Assembly: GCA_002412885.1 (NCBI GenBank)
Contig: DHVX01000062.1
Coordinates: forward strand, 197,047 to 261,046
Source: Bacteroidales bacterium UBA5197
GTDB lineage: Bacteria > Bacteroidota > Bacteroidia > Bacteroidales > Lentimicrobiaceae
Direction: 5' to 3'
Length of the DNA: 64,000 bases
Under the pieces are notes generated by a model. The model ran no database searches and was not told where the DNA came from. It saw only the letters and a program-made list of their open reading frames with translations. The position numbers and the translations under genes were made by a program. This document shows positions 50,935 through 60,607 of this stretch, in pieces (the stretch's first letter is position 1; every line of letters begins with the position of its first letter).

Positions 50935-52617
50935 TTACTTAACGAAACAGAAAATTCCACCAACATCAGTAAGCGGGCCCTGATATAACTCCCTGATATT
51001 TAATCCTGATACATTTATAAACTCCCTGATTTGTTCCCCTTCAGGATGATAGGTCAGGCTTCCGGCTATAAGTACTTCGCCATTGAGTATTCCGCAGCAA
51101 CCCGGGAAAAATCCATATTTCTGGCCTTTGAGTTTAACCGGGACAGGATCAGCAAACATGACATGTTTTCCTTCAGCCAGCAATGCCTTTTCAATCCCAT
51201 GGTCGGAAGTAATAAAATGGTTGTCGTCAAGCGCCAGCAGGTTGCACCGTGTATATCCCTGATTTACATGCAGATATTTTCTTCCAGGGAAGGTTTTGAA
51301 AATTGCGGGATCAGTAATTTTCAGGTTGTGGATGATCAGATCTGCTGTAACAACGGCATTGTAGCGGGCTGAGTCCGGGTAAGTTTTTCCGGGATCGGAA
51401 ATACCGTCAACCACCTGAACGCCAGCATAACCGAGATGTACAATAATTTCTTGCGGCTGGGAAGGAGCTGCCACAATGCCTTCGCTACCCTGGCACATAA
51501 ATATATCAGGATGCCCGCCAATGGATTTATAAACAACTTTTTCTGAGTGAAGAAACAGCAGATTGGCGAACGATTTCAATGTGTTTTTCGCGGGAAGCGG
51601 TAACTTTTTATCGGTTACAATCAATGGCTTGACTTCAGACGAAAGGTCTTCAACAAAGAACTCCACTTTTTTAAAATGACTTTCCAGCATTTTACGGTTT
51701 TCGGAATTGTAACCGATGGCATAGCGGAGTTCGTGCTGAGGCGCCGGTATATGGATATTCCCTCCTTGCGGGTATTTATCAATGAGTTTTATCAGTTTTT
51801 GCTTCCAGATAAAGGTTTTTACCAGCTCTCTGAAAGATGGGTGGAAAGGTCCGGCAAGCATTTCGCTGCCGTCAAGCAAGCCTTCGGAAGGATGAAGTCC
51901 CACGCGAATGACATCGACACCCGCGTAATAAAACACATCCATTAGGCGGGCAGCGAGTTCGACGGCTTCATCAAGGCTTTGCGGCTGATATTCTCCGCTG
52001 CGCCAGCGTTGTTCCAGTTCGGTTCCCCGGATGACCAGCGTAGGATAAATGCGGGTACAGGAGGCTCCAAGTTCAACAATGCGTCGGGCAGTTTGAAGGG
52101 ATAGCTGTGGTGTATCGCCGGGAAGTCCTGTCATCATCTGTAATCCGAGTTTAAATCCCGATGAAAGTATGAGTTCAGAAGCCCGTTCAACGTGGGCAAC
52201 TTTGTGACCACGGCCGGAAAGCAGAAGTACTTCATCATTAAGTGATTGCGCGCCCAATTCGATGGTGGTTACGCCATAATGCTTCAACAAAGTGAGGATA
52301 TCAGGACTGATGTAGTCGGGACGGGTACTGAGGCGGATTCCGTGAATTTGACCGCTGATAAGAAATTCATAAGCAATGGAGAGATATTGTTCCTGCAATG
52401 CTGGCTCAATCCCTGTAAAACTTCCGCCAAAAAAACCAATTTCAATATGGCAATCCTTTTCAGGGATTGTTTTAAGGTGTTGCAGAATGATTTCACGCAC
52501 CTCTTCCGGCTCAGGCTGTTTCACACAACCCGAAATGCTGTGCTGGTTGCAAAACACGCAACGGTTAGGGCAAGCCAGCTCAGGAACGAAGATGGGGATG
52601 GTGAAGTGCTTCATCAA
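50935..52617 (-). CDS. Radical SAM protein fused to a GME-fold (DUF6873-like) domain
   Basis: 560 residues. Residues 1-300 are an Elp3-like radical SAM domain: [4Fe-4S] cysteines C16-x3-C20-x2-C23 (ACPNRCVFCNQ), FFGGSFTG, the IRLSTRPDYIS stretch and TTIELGAQSLND. From about 310 onward a second domain follows with GGHPDI, VNQGYTRCN, TSDHGIEKAL, GFFPGCCG and YQGPLTDVGGIFC, resembling the DUF6873 guanidino-modifying-enzyme (GME) fold. Similar radical SAM proteins usually stand alone, so the fusion is notable. The substrate is unknown. Two adjacent ATGs are possible starts. It is separate from the cyclophilin pair by about 100 bases. Confidence 0.85.
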   Translation of the reverse strand: MMKHFTIPIFVPELACPNRCVFCNQHSISGCVKQPEPEEVREIILQHLKTIPEKDCHIEIGFFGGSFTGIEPALQEQYLSIAYEFLISGQIHGIRLSTRPDYISPDILTLLKHYGVTTIELGAQSLNDEVLLLSGRGHKVAHVERASELILSSGFKLGLQMMTGLPGDTPQLSLQTARRIVELGASCTRIYPTLVIRGTELEQRWRSGEYQPQSLDEAVELAARLMDVFYYAGVDVIRVGLHPSEGLLDGSEMLAGPFHPSFRELVKTFIWKQKLIKLIDKYPQGGNIHIPAPQHELRYAIGYNSENRKMLESHFKKVEFFVEDLSSEVKPLIVTDKKLPLPAKNTLKSFANLLFLHSEKVVYKSIGGHPDIFMCQGSEGIVAAPSQPQEIIVHLGYAGVQVVDGISDPGKTYPDSARYNAVVTADLIIHNLKITDPAIFKTFPGRKYLHVNQGYTRCNLLALDDNHFITSDHGIEKALLAEGKHVMFADPVPVKLKGQKYGFFPGCCGILNGEVLIAGSLTYHPEGEQIREFINVSGLNIRELYQGPLTDVGGIFCFVK

Positions 52618-52694
52618 ACAAAGATACAGGCAAACAAGAATTCAGGCATAGTTGCAAAGAAATGTACTTATCAAAAATTCGGAAATATAGTTCT

Positions 52695-53735
52695 TCAAAA
52701 ATAAGTATTCACAGCAAATCGGAACTGATCAATGAAAATCTTTTTTATCCCCGAGATATTGTTCTGTTCATAAAAGAGAAGCATGGCTTTTTTGTAATCA
52801 ACAGAATTTACGGTTCTGAATGAAATCGGACAATGTTGGTTGAACATCAGAACTGCATTGCTCACTATCCTGGCTGTTCTTTTATTGCCATCAACAAAAG
52901 GTTGAATGTATGATATCATTACTAGAAGAAGTAAAGCCTTTTCAAATACATTACTTTTGCTGTTTACTAATTTACACATATCCGACAGTGCTTCAGAAAT
53001 CTGATATTCAACATCCAGCGGTTTGTAATTAGTACCCGATATTCCGACCCTTCCTTTTCTGATGCCTTTATCAACGCCAAGATCTTTGGTTAAAATACTA
53101 TGGATGTCTTCAATTTTTGAAACGGATAATGGCAATAAATAATCAGGTTTATCAATTATAAAGTCGATGGCTTCTTTATGGTTAAGCAGCATAATTGCCT
53201 CTTCTTTGGTTTTGCCGGATGCTGTTTCTTTTTCATTCAGTAATCTTTCAGTTTCCAGAAGCGAATATGTATTGCCCTCAATCTGTGAAGATTTCCAGCT
53301 TAAATCAATTGCCAATCGATTCAGCTCTTTTTTATATTCTGTTTCTGAAAGTTGAGAAATGTTTAAACTGTATGATCTCTGCAATAGTGCTAATTGTTCC
53401 TGTTCGTTGCCTGTAAAAAAGCCGAAATTGCTTAATACCTCCGGAATGAGCTTAAAATTATAGCTATTCCTGATTTTTCTTTCGTCTATTTCTTTTTCAA
53501 AATATTTTTCTAAATCAACATGATTTAACAGCTCATAAGCAGGAGAGATTGAATACCTTGTAGATCTCCCCTGTCCTTTTTTTGATAATAAATTTGCTTC
53601 AATCAGTTTCGAAAGAATCCTTTTTACTGTTGCATAACTTACGTCAGCTGAAATATGTTGAAAAATTTCACCGGAAGAAGCTTCCTGATTATTGTTCAAA
53701 AACTCAAGGATTTTTTGTTCTATTATTTCTGACAT
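52695..53735 (-). CDS. Winged-helix/Fic domain protein with Gln in place of the catalytic His
   Basis: 346 residues. N-terminal winged-helix DNA-binding domain (about 1-65; SYATVKRILSKLIEANLLSKKGQGR). An inhibitory-type motif S149-x3-E153-G154 (SSQIEGN) precedes the Fic core, as in class II Fic proteins. The Fic motif reads IQPFVDGNKRTAR (277-289); canonical members have HPFxxGNGR, so the catalytic His is Gln278, confirmed as a CAA codon. Fic enzymes AMPylate or otherwise modify target hydroxyls using that His, so activity here may be absent or altered. Four GGCTCAT/ATGAGCC heptamers lie over its promoter, suggesting autoregulation. Confidence 0.9.
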   Translation of the reverse strand: MSEIIEQKILEFLNNNQEASSGEIFQHISADVSYATVKRILSKLIEANLLSKKGQGRSTRYSISPAYELLNHVDLEKYFEKEIDERKIRNSYNFKLIPEVLSNFGFFTGNEQEQLALLQRSYSLNISQLSETEYKKELNRLAIDLSWKSSQIEGNTYSLLETERLLNEKETASGKTKEEAIMLLNHKEAIDFIIDKPDYLLPLSVSKIEDIHSILTKDLGVDKGIRKGRVGISGTNYKPLDVEYQISEALSDMCKLVNSKSNVFEKALLLLVMISYIQPFVDGNKRTARIVSNAVLMFNQHCPISFRTVNSVDYKKAMLLFYEQNNISGIKKIFIDQFRFAVNTYF

Positions 53736-53750
53736 AATTCGAAGATTTGC

Positions 53751-53820
53751 GGCTCACAAATATAAACATTATAGCTCATAAATGCGAAAAAATGAGCCGT
53801 ATTGTTCCCTATTATGAGCC
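53751..53820 (-). promoter_or_regulatory. Putative operator and promoter of the Fic gene
   Basis: Heptamers GGCTCAC (53751-53757), AGCTCAT (53773-53779), ATGAGCC (53792-53798) and ATGAGCC (53814-53820): two in one orientation, two inverted. A -7 box TATATTTG (53757-53764, minus strand) overlaps the first heptamer. Centres are about 22, 19 and 22 bases apart, roughly two helical turns. The winged-helix domain of the Fic protein itself is the natural candidate ligand. Confidence 0.55.
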
Positions 53821-53836
53821 GAATTGAAAACAAGAA

Positions 53837-53869
53837 GACCTAACAAGTTTTCTTCCAAATTGTTAGGTC
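53837..53869. repeat. Palindrome GACCTAACAA...TTGTTAGGTC
   Basis: A perfect 10-base stem within GACCTAACAAGTT (53837-53849) / AATTGTTAGGTC (53858-53869). The same palindrome with a 13-base stem lies at 60608-60643. It belongs to a hairpin family common between Bacteroidota genes. The following 53930-54046 is CTTTAGT and CGTCCC low-complexity sequence; the 311-base gap 53736-54046 holds no gene. Confidence 0.65.
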
Positions 53870-54046
53870 ACTTATACTCGATTCTGTCATTCACTGAGCC
53901 ACTTGTAAACAACAAGTGCCTGTCAATAGTCTTTAGTCTTTAGTCTTTAGAAATTGGAAATTCTAAATCCCCTTGTCCCCCCGTCTCCTTGTCCCCGTGT
54001 CCAGCTAACTCGTCCCTCGTCCCAAAACCGCCCCTCGTCCCTCCTT

Positions 54047-55270
54047 CTAACCATTCATCTCCACAATCTTCAATATGACCTGCGTAGCCTTCTCCATCGA
54101 TTCCAGCGGTACAAACTCAAATTTACCGTGGAAGTTATGACCGCCGGCAAAGATATTCGGACAGAGCAATCCCATGTAACTGAGGCGTGAACCATCAGTT
54201 CCGCCGCGAATGGGCTTGATTTTTGGTTCGATGCCCAATGCCACCATGGCTTTTCGGGCTGTTTCCACGATGTGATATTCCGGCTCAACTTTTTCGCGCA
54301 TATTGAAGTACTGATCCTTCATCTCAAGTGTGAAACAGCCTTCGCCATAACGAACATTCATAAAGTCAACACACTGTTTCATGGTTTCTTTACGGCCTTC
54401 AAATAATTTACGGTTGTGGTCGCGGATAATGTATTGGATGGATGCTTTTTCAACCGATCCATCCATTTTTATGAGATGGAAAAAGCCCTCATAATCCTGG
54501 GTAAATTCAGGCCGGTCGAAAACAGGAAGCAGCGCATTGAATTCCATAGCCATCAGCAGAGCGTTCTGCATTTTTCCCTTGGCATAACCCGGATGTATGT
54601 TTCTGCCCTGAATACTGATTTTCGCGTAAGCGGCATTGAAATTTTCAAACTCCAGCTCTCCGATTTCACCGCCATCCATGGTGTAAGCCCAGTCAGCACC
54701 GAATTTCTGAACATCAAAATGATCAACACCCCGACCAATCTCTTCGTCGGGCGTAAAGCCAACCTTAACCGGTCCATGTTTGATTTCAGGATGACTTGTC
54801 AGATATTCCAGGGCAGACATGATTTCGGTGACCCCGGCTTTATCGTCAGCGCCAAGCAGGGTAGTGCCATCGGTAACGATCAGGGTTTGACCGGCGTATT
54901 GTTTCATTTCCGGAAAATCGTTGGGCGAAAGCACAAGTTTCAGCTCCTCGTTCAACAGAATATCACCTCCATCATAGTTTTCAACCACGCGAGGTTTTAT
55001 ATCGTTGCCTGGCATATCCGGACTTGTATCCACATGAGCCACAAAACCGATTGCCGGGCCTGATTTGCCGTTATTTGCCGGCAGCGTGCCCATTACATAG
55101 CCGTTCTCATCCATGCTGACATTTTCCAGTCCTAAGGAAATTAACTCATCGTGCAACATCTTCAGCATAACAAGCTGTTTGGAAGTGCTTGGAAAGGTAT
55201 CGGAGGAATCATCACTTTGAGTGTCGATGCTCACGTATTTCAGGAAACGGGATTTTATGTTTTCTTTCAT
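54047..55270 (-). CDS. pepT: Peptidase T (tripeptide aminopeptidase)
   Basis: 407 residues, usual for the M20 family PepT. Di-zinc and catalytic residues are visible: His79 and Asp81 (GFVAHVDTS), bridging Asp142 ([11 protein letters not shown]), Glu176/Glu177 (PDEEIGRG), Asp199 in YTMDGG, and a C-terminal His in [10 protein letters not shown]. It releases the N-terminal residue of tripeptides in the cytosol. It is followed upstream on the same strand by an OPT family transporter gene after a 114-base low-complexity spacer; the pair suggests uptake and final cleavage of small peptides. Confidence 0.97.
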   Translation of the reverse strand: MKENIKSRFLKYVSIDTQSDDSSDTFPSTSKQLVMLKMLHDELISLGLENVSMDENGYVMGTLPANNGKSGPAIGFVAHVDTSPDMPGNDIKPRVVENYDGGDILLNEELKLVLSPNDFPEMKQYAGQTLIVTDGTTLLGADDKAGVTEIMSALEYLTSHPEIKHGPVKVGFTPDEEIGRGVDHFDVQKFGADWAYTMDGGEIGELEFENFNAAYAKISIQGRNIHPGYAKGKMQNALLMAMEFNALLPVFDRPEFTQDYEGFFHLIKMDGSVEKASIQYIIRDHNRKLFEGRKETMKQCVDFMNVRYGEGCFTLEMKDQYFNMREKVEPEYHIVETARKAMVALGIEPKIKPIRGGTDGSRLSYMGLLCPNIFAGGHNFHGKFEFVPLESMEKATQVILKIVEMNG

Positions 55271-55310
55271 GATTATTTACTGTTTTCAAGTTTAGGTTAT
55301 TAAGAATTAT

Positions 55311-55385
55311 GAGGTCGGAGGTCAGAGGCCAGAGGCCAGAGGTCGGAGGTCGGAAATCCGCAATCCGCAATCAAAAATCCGAAAT
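55311..55385. repeat. Low-complexity GAGGTCGGAGGTC / AATCCGCAATCCG stretch
   Basis: Iterated GAGGTCGGAGGTCAGAGGCC units pass into AAATCCGCAATCCGCAATC. The latter is the complement of the GATTTCGGATTGCGG family at 60458-60606. It fills the spacer between the pepT and OPT transporter genes. Confidence 0.65.
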
Positions 55386-57367
55386 TATTCCACTTCCACC
55401 TTAGCCCTCAAAGATTCCCAGATAACATATCCGCAAATTACGGTAAACATGAGCAAGGCAATTAGTTCAGCAGAATTGGAATTAAACCACTCTGCATTAA
55501 CGTAATTAATACCGCCAAACCGCAGCATTGCACTGATAACACCCATCAAAGCACCGCCGGCAATAAATCCGGAAGCAATGAGCGTTCCCCTTTCTTTGCG
55601 CGATTGATTCAGTTTAACGTCTTTCGAACGGGTAGTTACATACCATGCAATAATACCTCCAACAAGCAAGGGGGTATTTAGTTCGAGCGGAATAAACATA
55701 CCGAGTGCAAATGCCAGTGCAGGAACACCAATCATGGTGAGTATCAGCGAAAGGAACGCACCGGCAGCATAAAGTAACCATGGAGCGGGTTTGCCCGACA
55801 TCATGGGTTCAATTACTGCTGCCATGGCATTTGCCTGAGGAGCAACCAGCGCATTTTCGCCGGTAAAGCCGTAAGTTTCATTCAGAATCATAATCACACC
55901 ACCCACTGTAGCGGCCGAAACCAGCGTACCAGCAAATTTCCAGCTTTGCTGTTTGTAAGGAGACGATCCCAGCCAATAACCTATTTTCAGGTCGGTAATA
56001 AAACCTCCGGCCATTGAAAGTGCCGTACAAACAACACCCCCGATGATCAATGCTGCAACCATTCCGGCAGTGCCGCTCAAGCCTGACCAAACCAATACCA
56101 GTGAAGTGATAATCAGTGTCATCAGCGTCATTCCTGAAACAGGATTGGTTCCAACTATGGCAATCGCATTTGCGGCAACCGTTGTGAAAAGGAAAGCAAT
56201 CACCATCACAATTCCGAGTGCAATCAGCGCCTGTGTAAGGTTGTTGACGATTCCGAACATAAAGAACACAAAAATAACGACCGCGGTTAGCAGGATTCCA
56301 ATGAGGATGATTTTCATGGGAATATCGCGCTGTGTGCGTTTGGTTTCAGCACTCATCTGCTGCTTTCCGCCCAATTCCTTGATGGCAAGTCCGAATGCAC
56401 CTTTGATTATTCCTGATGAACGTACAATTCCAATAATACCGGCCATTGCAATGCCGCCAATACCGATGTGTCTGACGTAATTACGAAAAATTTCTTCGGG
56501 TGACATATCCCCAATCATTGCAGTGATATTTGCGCCAACTGCCAGTGTTTGTCCATCAGCGAAATGCGAAATAACCGGAATTATCACATACCAGCCAACG
56601 AATGAACCGGCAGTAATGATGGCAGCATATTTCAAGCCGATAATATAACCCAGGCCCATTACCGCTGCACCGACATTCATCTTAAAAACGATTTTGTATT
56701 TTTCGGCAATCATTTCGCCAACCGGAACCACGCGGGTAGTAAATACCTCTGACCACCAGCCAAAAGTGGCGATGATAAAATCGTAAATACCACCAATCAA
56801 TCCGGCAACCAGAAGCAACTTTGCCTGGTTTCCACCTTTTTCGCCTGAAACCAGCACTTCAGTAGTTGCGGTTGCTTCAGGGAAAGGGTACTTTCCGTGC
56901 ATGTCTGAAACAAAATATTTACGGAAAGGGATCAGAAACAAAATTCCAAGAAAACCTCCAAGCAGAGAGGAGAGGAAGACCTGATAAAAATGCGCTTCAA
57001 GGTTGAGAATATAAAGGGCAGGCAGAGTAAAAATGGCTCCGGCCACAATTACTCCGGAACTGGCGCCAATGGATTGAATCATCACATTTTCACCAAGTGC
57101 ATTTTTTCGTTTAGTAGCTGCCGAAAGTCCAACAGCAATAATGGCTATGGGAATGGCGGCTTCAAAAACCTGACCGATTTTTAATCCGAGATAAGCGGCT
57201 GCGGCTGAAAAAATAACAGCCATCAATAAACCTATCAAAACCGATCGCAGATTTACTTCGGGGTAAACCTTATTCGGTGACATCACCGGTTTGTACTCTT
57301 CGCCTGGCTTCAGCTCAGTGTAGGCATTTTCGGGCAAGCCTTTGATTTCGTTTTTGTGCTCTTCCAT
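55385..57367 (-). CDS. OPT family oligopeptide transporter
   Basis: 660 residues with about 15 membrane helices. N-terminal EVNLRSVLIGLLMAVIFSAAAAYLGLK and the NALGENVMIQSIGASSGVIVAGAIFTLPALY stretch are typical of the prokaryotic OPT group; KIGYWLGSSPYKQQSWKF is also present. It is a proton-coupled importer of oligopeptides or metal-peptide chelates. The pepT gene follows on the same strand, and a functional link in peptide use is plausible. An exact -7 box TAAATTTG lies at 57395-57402. Confidence 0.95.
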   Translation of the reverse strand: MEEHKNEIKGLPENAYTELKPGEEYKPVMSPNKVYPEVNLRSVLIGLLMAVIFSAAAAYLGLKIGQVFEAAIPIAIIAVGLSAATKRKNALGENVMIQSIGASSGVIVAGAIFTLPALYILNLEAHFYQVFLSSLLGGFLGILFLIPFRKYFVSDMHGKYPFPEATATTEVLVSGEKGGNQAKLLLVAGLIGGIYDFIIATFGWWSEVFTTRVVPVGEMIAEKYKIVFKMNVGAAVMGLGYIIGLKYAAIITAGSFVGWYVIIPVISHFADGQTLAVGANITAMIGDMSPEEIFRNYVRHIGIGGIAMAGIIGIVRSSGIIKGAFGLAIKELGGKQQMSAETKRTQRDIPMKIILIGILLTAVVIFVFFMFGIVNNLTQALIALGIVMVIAFLFTTVAANAIAIVGTNPVSGMTLMTLIITSLVLVWSGLSGTAGMVAALIIGGVVCTALSMAGGFITDLKIGYWLGSSPYKQQSWKFAGTLVSAATVGGVIMILNETYGFTGENALVAPQANAMAAVIEPMMSGKPAPWLLYAAGAFLSLILTMIGVPALAFALGMFIPLELNTPLLVGGIIAWYVTTRSKDVKLNQSRKERGTLIASGFIAGGALMGVISAMLRFGGINYVNAEWFNSNSAELIALLMFTVICGYVIWESLRAKVEVE

Positions 57368-57394
57368 ATGTAATTTTTATGAAGGATGAAAAAG

Positions 57395-57402
57395 CAAATT
57401 TA
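57395..57402 (-). promoter_or_regulatory. Promoter -7 box of the OPT transporter gene
   Basis: The minus strand reads TAAATTTG, exact to TAnnTTTG; transcription would start near 57389, 22 bases ahead of the ATG at 57367. Confidence 0.55.
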
Positions 57403-57491
57403 GAAGAAAAAGAGATAATCCCGGCTTTGGGTTAAGGAATGATCAAAAATTTTGAAACTTGATGTAATGTTTATCAGTCACGCAATAAAAT

Positions 57492-57520
57492 AATCCGGCA
57501 ACCATTTAAGTTGCCGGATT
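57492..57520 (-). terminator. leuS terminator hairpin
   Basis: Perfect 11-base stem AATCCGGCAAC (57492-57502) / GTTGCCGGATT (57510-57520), followed on the minus strand by ATTTTATTG. It ends the leuS transcript before the OPT promoter. Confidence 0.8.
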
Positions 57521-57540
57521 AAATCTTAGACATGGAATGC

Positions 57541-57611
57541 ACAAGTCAGGGACTGACTAATTGGGAAAGGCATTTTGCAAATACAATCAACATCAAGTCA
57601 GGCCCTGACTT
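57541..57611. repeat. Pair of near-palindromes AAGTCAGGgaCTGACT
   Basis: ACAAGTCAGGGACTGACTAAT (57540-57560) and TCAAGTCAGGCCCTGACTTTC (57592-57612) are two copies of a near-perfect palindrome AAGTCAGGnnCTGACTT, centres about 52 bases apart, between the leuS stop and its terminator. Confidence 0.55.
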
Positions 57612-57633
57612 TCAACAAATTGCTTATTTGACT

Positions 57634-60417
57634 TTAAATCACAACGTTCACAATTTTCCCGGGAACCACAATCATCTTTTTGGGAGCTTTGCCTTCGAGC
57701 CATTTTGCAGATTCCGTTGCTTCCAGAACTGCTTTTTCAATTTCAGGAACCGGAATACCCAGCGGAAGCTCCAGAAGGAACCGCATTTTTCCATTAAAGG
57801 AAACCGGATATTTAAAAGTGTTTTCGGCGGTAAAACTTTCGTTAAACACAGGGAAAGTTGCCAGAGTAACGCTGCCCTTATTTCCAAGCAGGCTCCATAG
57901 TTCTTCGGAAATGTGCGGCGCGTAGGATGAAATCAACACGGTCAGTTCGCTGAGGATACTGCGGTTGTTGCATTTCAGTTCGGTGAGTTCATTTACACAG
58001 ATCATAAAAGTACTGACAGATGTATTGAACGAAAACCTTTCGGTGTCTTCCTGAATTTTGCGGATGGTTTTATGAAGCACCTTTAGTTCTGCGGGAGATG
58101 GCGCGTTTTCACTAACCAGGAAGTTATTGTCAGCATCGTGAAATAATCGCCACAGCTTGCGCATAAAACGGAATACGCCTTCGATGCCGTTGGTGTCCCA
58201 TGGTTTTGATTGCTCAAGCGGACCAAGGAACATTTCGTACAAACGCAGTGTATCGGCTCCGTATTTTTCAATCAGGTCGTCAGGGTTCTGCACATTGTAC
58301 TTCGATTTCGACATTTTTTCAACTTCCCAACCGCAGATATATTTATCATCTTCCAGAATAAATTCGGATCCGGCAAACTGAGGCTGCCATTTGATAAATT
58401 CATCAATGTCAAGAATGTCATTGTGAACGATATTCACATCCACGTGGATCGCTTGAATATCATAGTCTTTTCGCAGGTTATAACTCACAAATTTGTTTGA
58501 GCCGGTAATACGGTAAACGAAATTTGACCGTCCCTGAATCATTCCCTGATTGATCAGTTTCTGGAATGGTTCATCCTTTACAGCAATTCCCAGATCGTAA
58601 AGGAATTTGTTCCAGAAACGCGAATAAATCAGGTGACCGGTTGCATGTTCGGCGCCTCCCATGTAAAGGTCAACATTCTGCCAGTATTCGTTGGCCTCCT
58701 GTGAGAAATATTCGGCATTGTTGCGGGGGTCCATGTAGCGAAGGTAATAGCCGCTTGAACCGGCAAACCCGGGCATGGTATTGGTTTCGAGTGAATAACC
58801 CTCTTTGGTAACCCAGTTTTTGGCGCGGGCAAGCGGTGGTTCACCACTTTCGGTGGGAAGATAGGCATCCACTTCGGGCAGCTCAAGCGGGAGTTCATCT
58901 TCGTTCAGGGTGTAAGGCATTCCATCTTTGTAATAAACCGGAAATGGTTCGCCCCAATAGCGCTGGCGGCTGAAAATGGCATCGCGGAGGCGGAAATTCA
59001 CCTTACCATAGCCAATTCCCATTTCTTCTATTTTACGGATGGTTGTGGTGATGGCTTCTTTCACTTCAAGTCCAGTGATAAATCCACTGTTGATCATTAC
59101 GCCTTCTTTGGAGTCGTAAGAATCTTCCCAGTCGGAAGGATCAACCGGGGTTTCTCCTTTTCGGGAAACCACCTGGCGGATGGGTAGTCCGAAATAACGG
59201 GCAAAAGCGAAGTCGCGGGTATCATGACCGGGAACAGCCATTATGGCGCCGGTTCCATATCCCATCAGCACATAATCGGCTACCCAGATAGGTATTTCTT
59301 CGCCATTCAACGGATTGATGGCAAATGCGCCGGTAAATTCACCACTGATTTTTTTGACCTCGGTCATGCGCTCGCGCTCTGATCGGTTTTTGGCCCAGTG
59401 CTGATATGATTGTACTTTTTCGCGATACTCCGGAGTTGTGATTTCTTCAACAAATGGATGTTCGGGTGCCAGAACCATAAAGGTTACACCAAACATTGTA
59501 TCGGCGCGGGTGGTAAAAATTTCAAGATTCTGATCAAAGTTTTTGATGGCGAATGTTGCCGAACAACCTTCTGATCGTCCGATCCAGTTGCGCTGAATTT
59601 CTTTGATGGATTCGGGCCATTCGATGCGGTCGAGACCTTCGAGCAAACGATCGGCATATGCTGTAATGCGCAGCGACCATTGTTTCATGGTTTTTCGCTC
59701 AACCGGATGGCCTCCGCGAACTGAAAATCCTTCGCTCACTTCATCGTTGGCAAGCACGGTTCCCAATTCGGGGCACCAGTTGACCATCGTATCAGCCAGA
59801 TAAGCAAGGCGGTAATTCATCAGCAATTCCTGCTGTTGTTTTTCGCTCATGGCAAGCCATTCAGCAGCTGAGAATTCAGTAGTTTCGCTGCAGGCTGCAT
59901 TTATGTTTGAGTTTCCTGATTTGGAAAAAATAGCCACCAGTGCTTCAATGGGCTCTGCTTTCTGATTGTTTTTATTGTACCATGAATGGAACAATTTAAT
60001 AAAAGTCCATTGTGTCCATTTGTAATAATGGGGTTCGCTGGTGCGGACTTCGCGATCCCAGTCGTATGAAAATCCGATTTTATCGAGTTGCTCGCGGTAA
60101 CGGGCGATATTAATTCCGGTAGTAACCGCAGGGTGGGTGCCGGTTTGAATGGCATATTGTTCGGCAGGAAGTCCGTAAGCATCATAACCCATCGGGTGAA
60201 GTACATTAAACCCCTTCAACCTTTTGTAGCGCGCGTAAATATCTGAAGCAATGTATCCGAGCGGATGTCCTACATGCAAACCTGCCCCCGAAGGATAAGG
60301 AAACATATCCAGCACATAAAACTTTGGTTTGTTATGATCAATCTCTGTTTTGTAGGTTTTGTTATCAGCCCAGGCTTTCTGCCACTTTTTTTCGATTTCC
60401 CTGAAGTTGTAATCCAT
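57634..60417 (-). CDS. leuS: Leucyl-tRNA synthetase
   Basis: 927 residues. Class Ia: HIGH-type motif HVGH (48-51) in the [18 protein letters not shown] stretch, CP1 editing domain with [18 protein letters not shown], leucine-specific insertion before KMSKS (701-705), anticodon-binding domain and C-terminal domain (ending [14 protein letters not shown]). Long insertions at about 150-190 ([28 protein letters not shown]) and at about 625-680 are normal for Bacteroidota LeuRS. It charges tRNA-Leu in the cytosol. A near-consensus promoter lies about 30 bases upstream and a clear terminator downstream. Confidence 0.98.
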   Translation of the reverse strand: MDYNFREIEKKWQKAWADNKTYKTEIDHNKPKFYVLDMFPYPSGAGLHVGHPLGYIASDIYARYKRLKGFNVLHPMGYDAYGLPAEQYAIQTGTHPAVTTGINIARYREQLDKIGFSYDWDREVRTSEPHYYKWTQWTFIKLFHSWYNKNNQKAEPIEALVAIFSKSGNSNINAACSETTEFSAAEWLAMSEKQQQELLMNYRLAYLADTMVNWCPELGTVLANDEVSEGFSVRGGHPVERKTMKQWSLRITAYADRLLEGLDRIEWPESIKEIQRNWIGRSEGCSATFAIKNFDQNLEIFTTRADTMFGVTFMVLAPEHPFVEEITTPEYREKVQSYQHWAKNRSERERMTEVKKISGEFTGAFAINPLNGEEIPIWVADYVLMGYGTGAIMAVPGHDTRDFAFARYFGLPIRQVVSRKGETPVDPSDWEDSYDSKEGVMINSGFITGLEVKEAITTTIRKIEEMGIGYGKVNFRLRDAIFSRQRYWGEPFPVYYKDGMPYTLNEDELPLELPEVDAYLPTESGEPPLARAKNWVTKEGYSLETNTMPGFAGSSGYYLRYMDPRNNAEYFSQEANEYWQNVDLYMGGAEHATGHLIYSRFWNKFLYDLGIAVKDEPFQKLINQGMIQGRSNFVYRITGSNKFVSYNLRKDYDIQAIHVDVNIVHNDILDIDEFIKWQPQFAGSEFILEDDKYICGWEVEKMSKSKYNVQNPDDLIEKYGADTLRLYEMFLGPLEQSKPWDTNGIEGVFRFMRKLWRLFHDADNNFLVSENAPSPAELKVLHKTIRKIQEDTERFSFNTSVSTFMICVNELTELKCNNRSILSELTVLISSYAPHISEELWSLLGNKGSVTLATFPVFNESFTAENTFKYPVSFNGKMRFLLELPLGIPVPEIEKAVLEATESAKWLEGKAPKKMIVVPGKIVNVVI

Positions 60418-60443
60418 TGGATCTGCTTTGTTTTTAGAGGGCG

Positions 60444-60451
60444 CGAAGTTA
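60444..60451 (-). promoter_or_regulatory. leuS promoter -7 box
   Basis: The minus strand reads TAACTTCG followed by CGCCCTC, one mismatch from TAnnTTTG. It resembles the aspS (TAATTTCGCACCTC) and ileS (TAATTTTGCACCTC) promoters and would start transcription about 20 bases before the ATG. Confidence 0.5.
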
Positions 60452-60457
60452 CGAAAG

Positions 60458-60606
60458 ATTAGGGATTTCGGATTTCAGATTTCGGATTTTCGATTTACCT
60501 TCGGTGAACTCCGCTTCGCTCCGGTTCGGATTTCGGGTTGCGGATTGCTTCCTTTAACTTCATTTTCGGATTTCGGGTTGCGGATTTTATATTTCGGATT
60601 TCGGAT
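60458..60606. repeat. Low-complexity GATTTCGGATTTCGG / GGTTGCGGATT stretch
   Basis: Iterations of GGATTTCGGATT and TTTCGGGTTGCGGATT, with a CTCCGCTTCGCTCCGG insertion. The complement appears at 55355-55385. The 363-base gap upstream of the next gene consists of this, the palindrome at 60608-60643, and AT-rich sequence. Confidence 0.65.
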
Positions 60607-60607
60607 T

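Noticed and set aside
52619..52626. TATCTTTG box immediately before the radical SAM gene
   Set aside because: It would start transcription inside or at the start codon; a leaderless transcript is possible, but the match may be chance, so it was not listed as a promoter.
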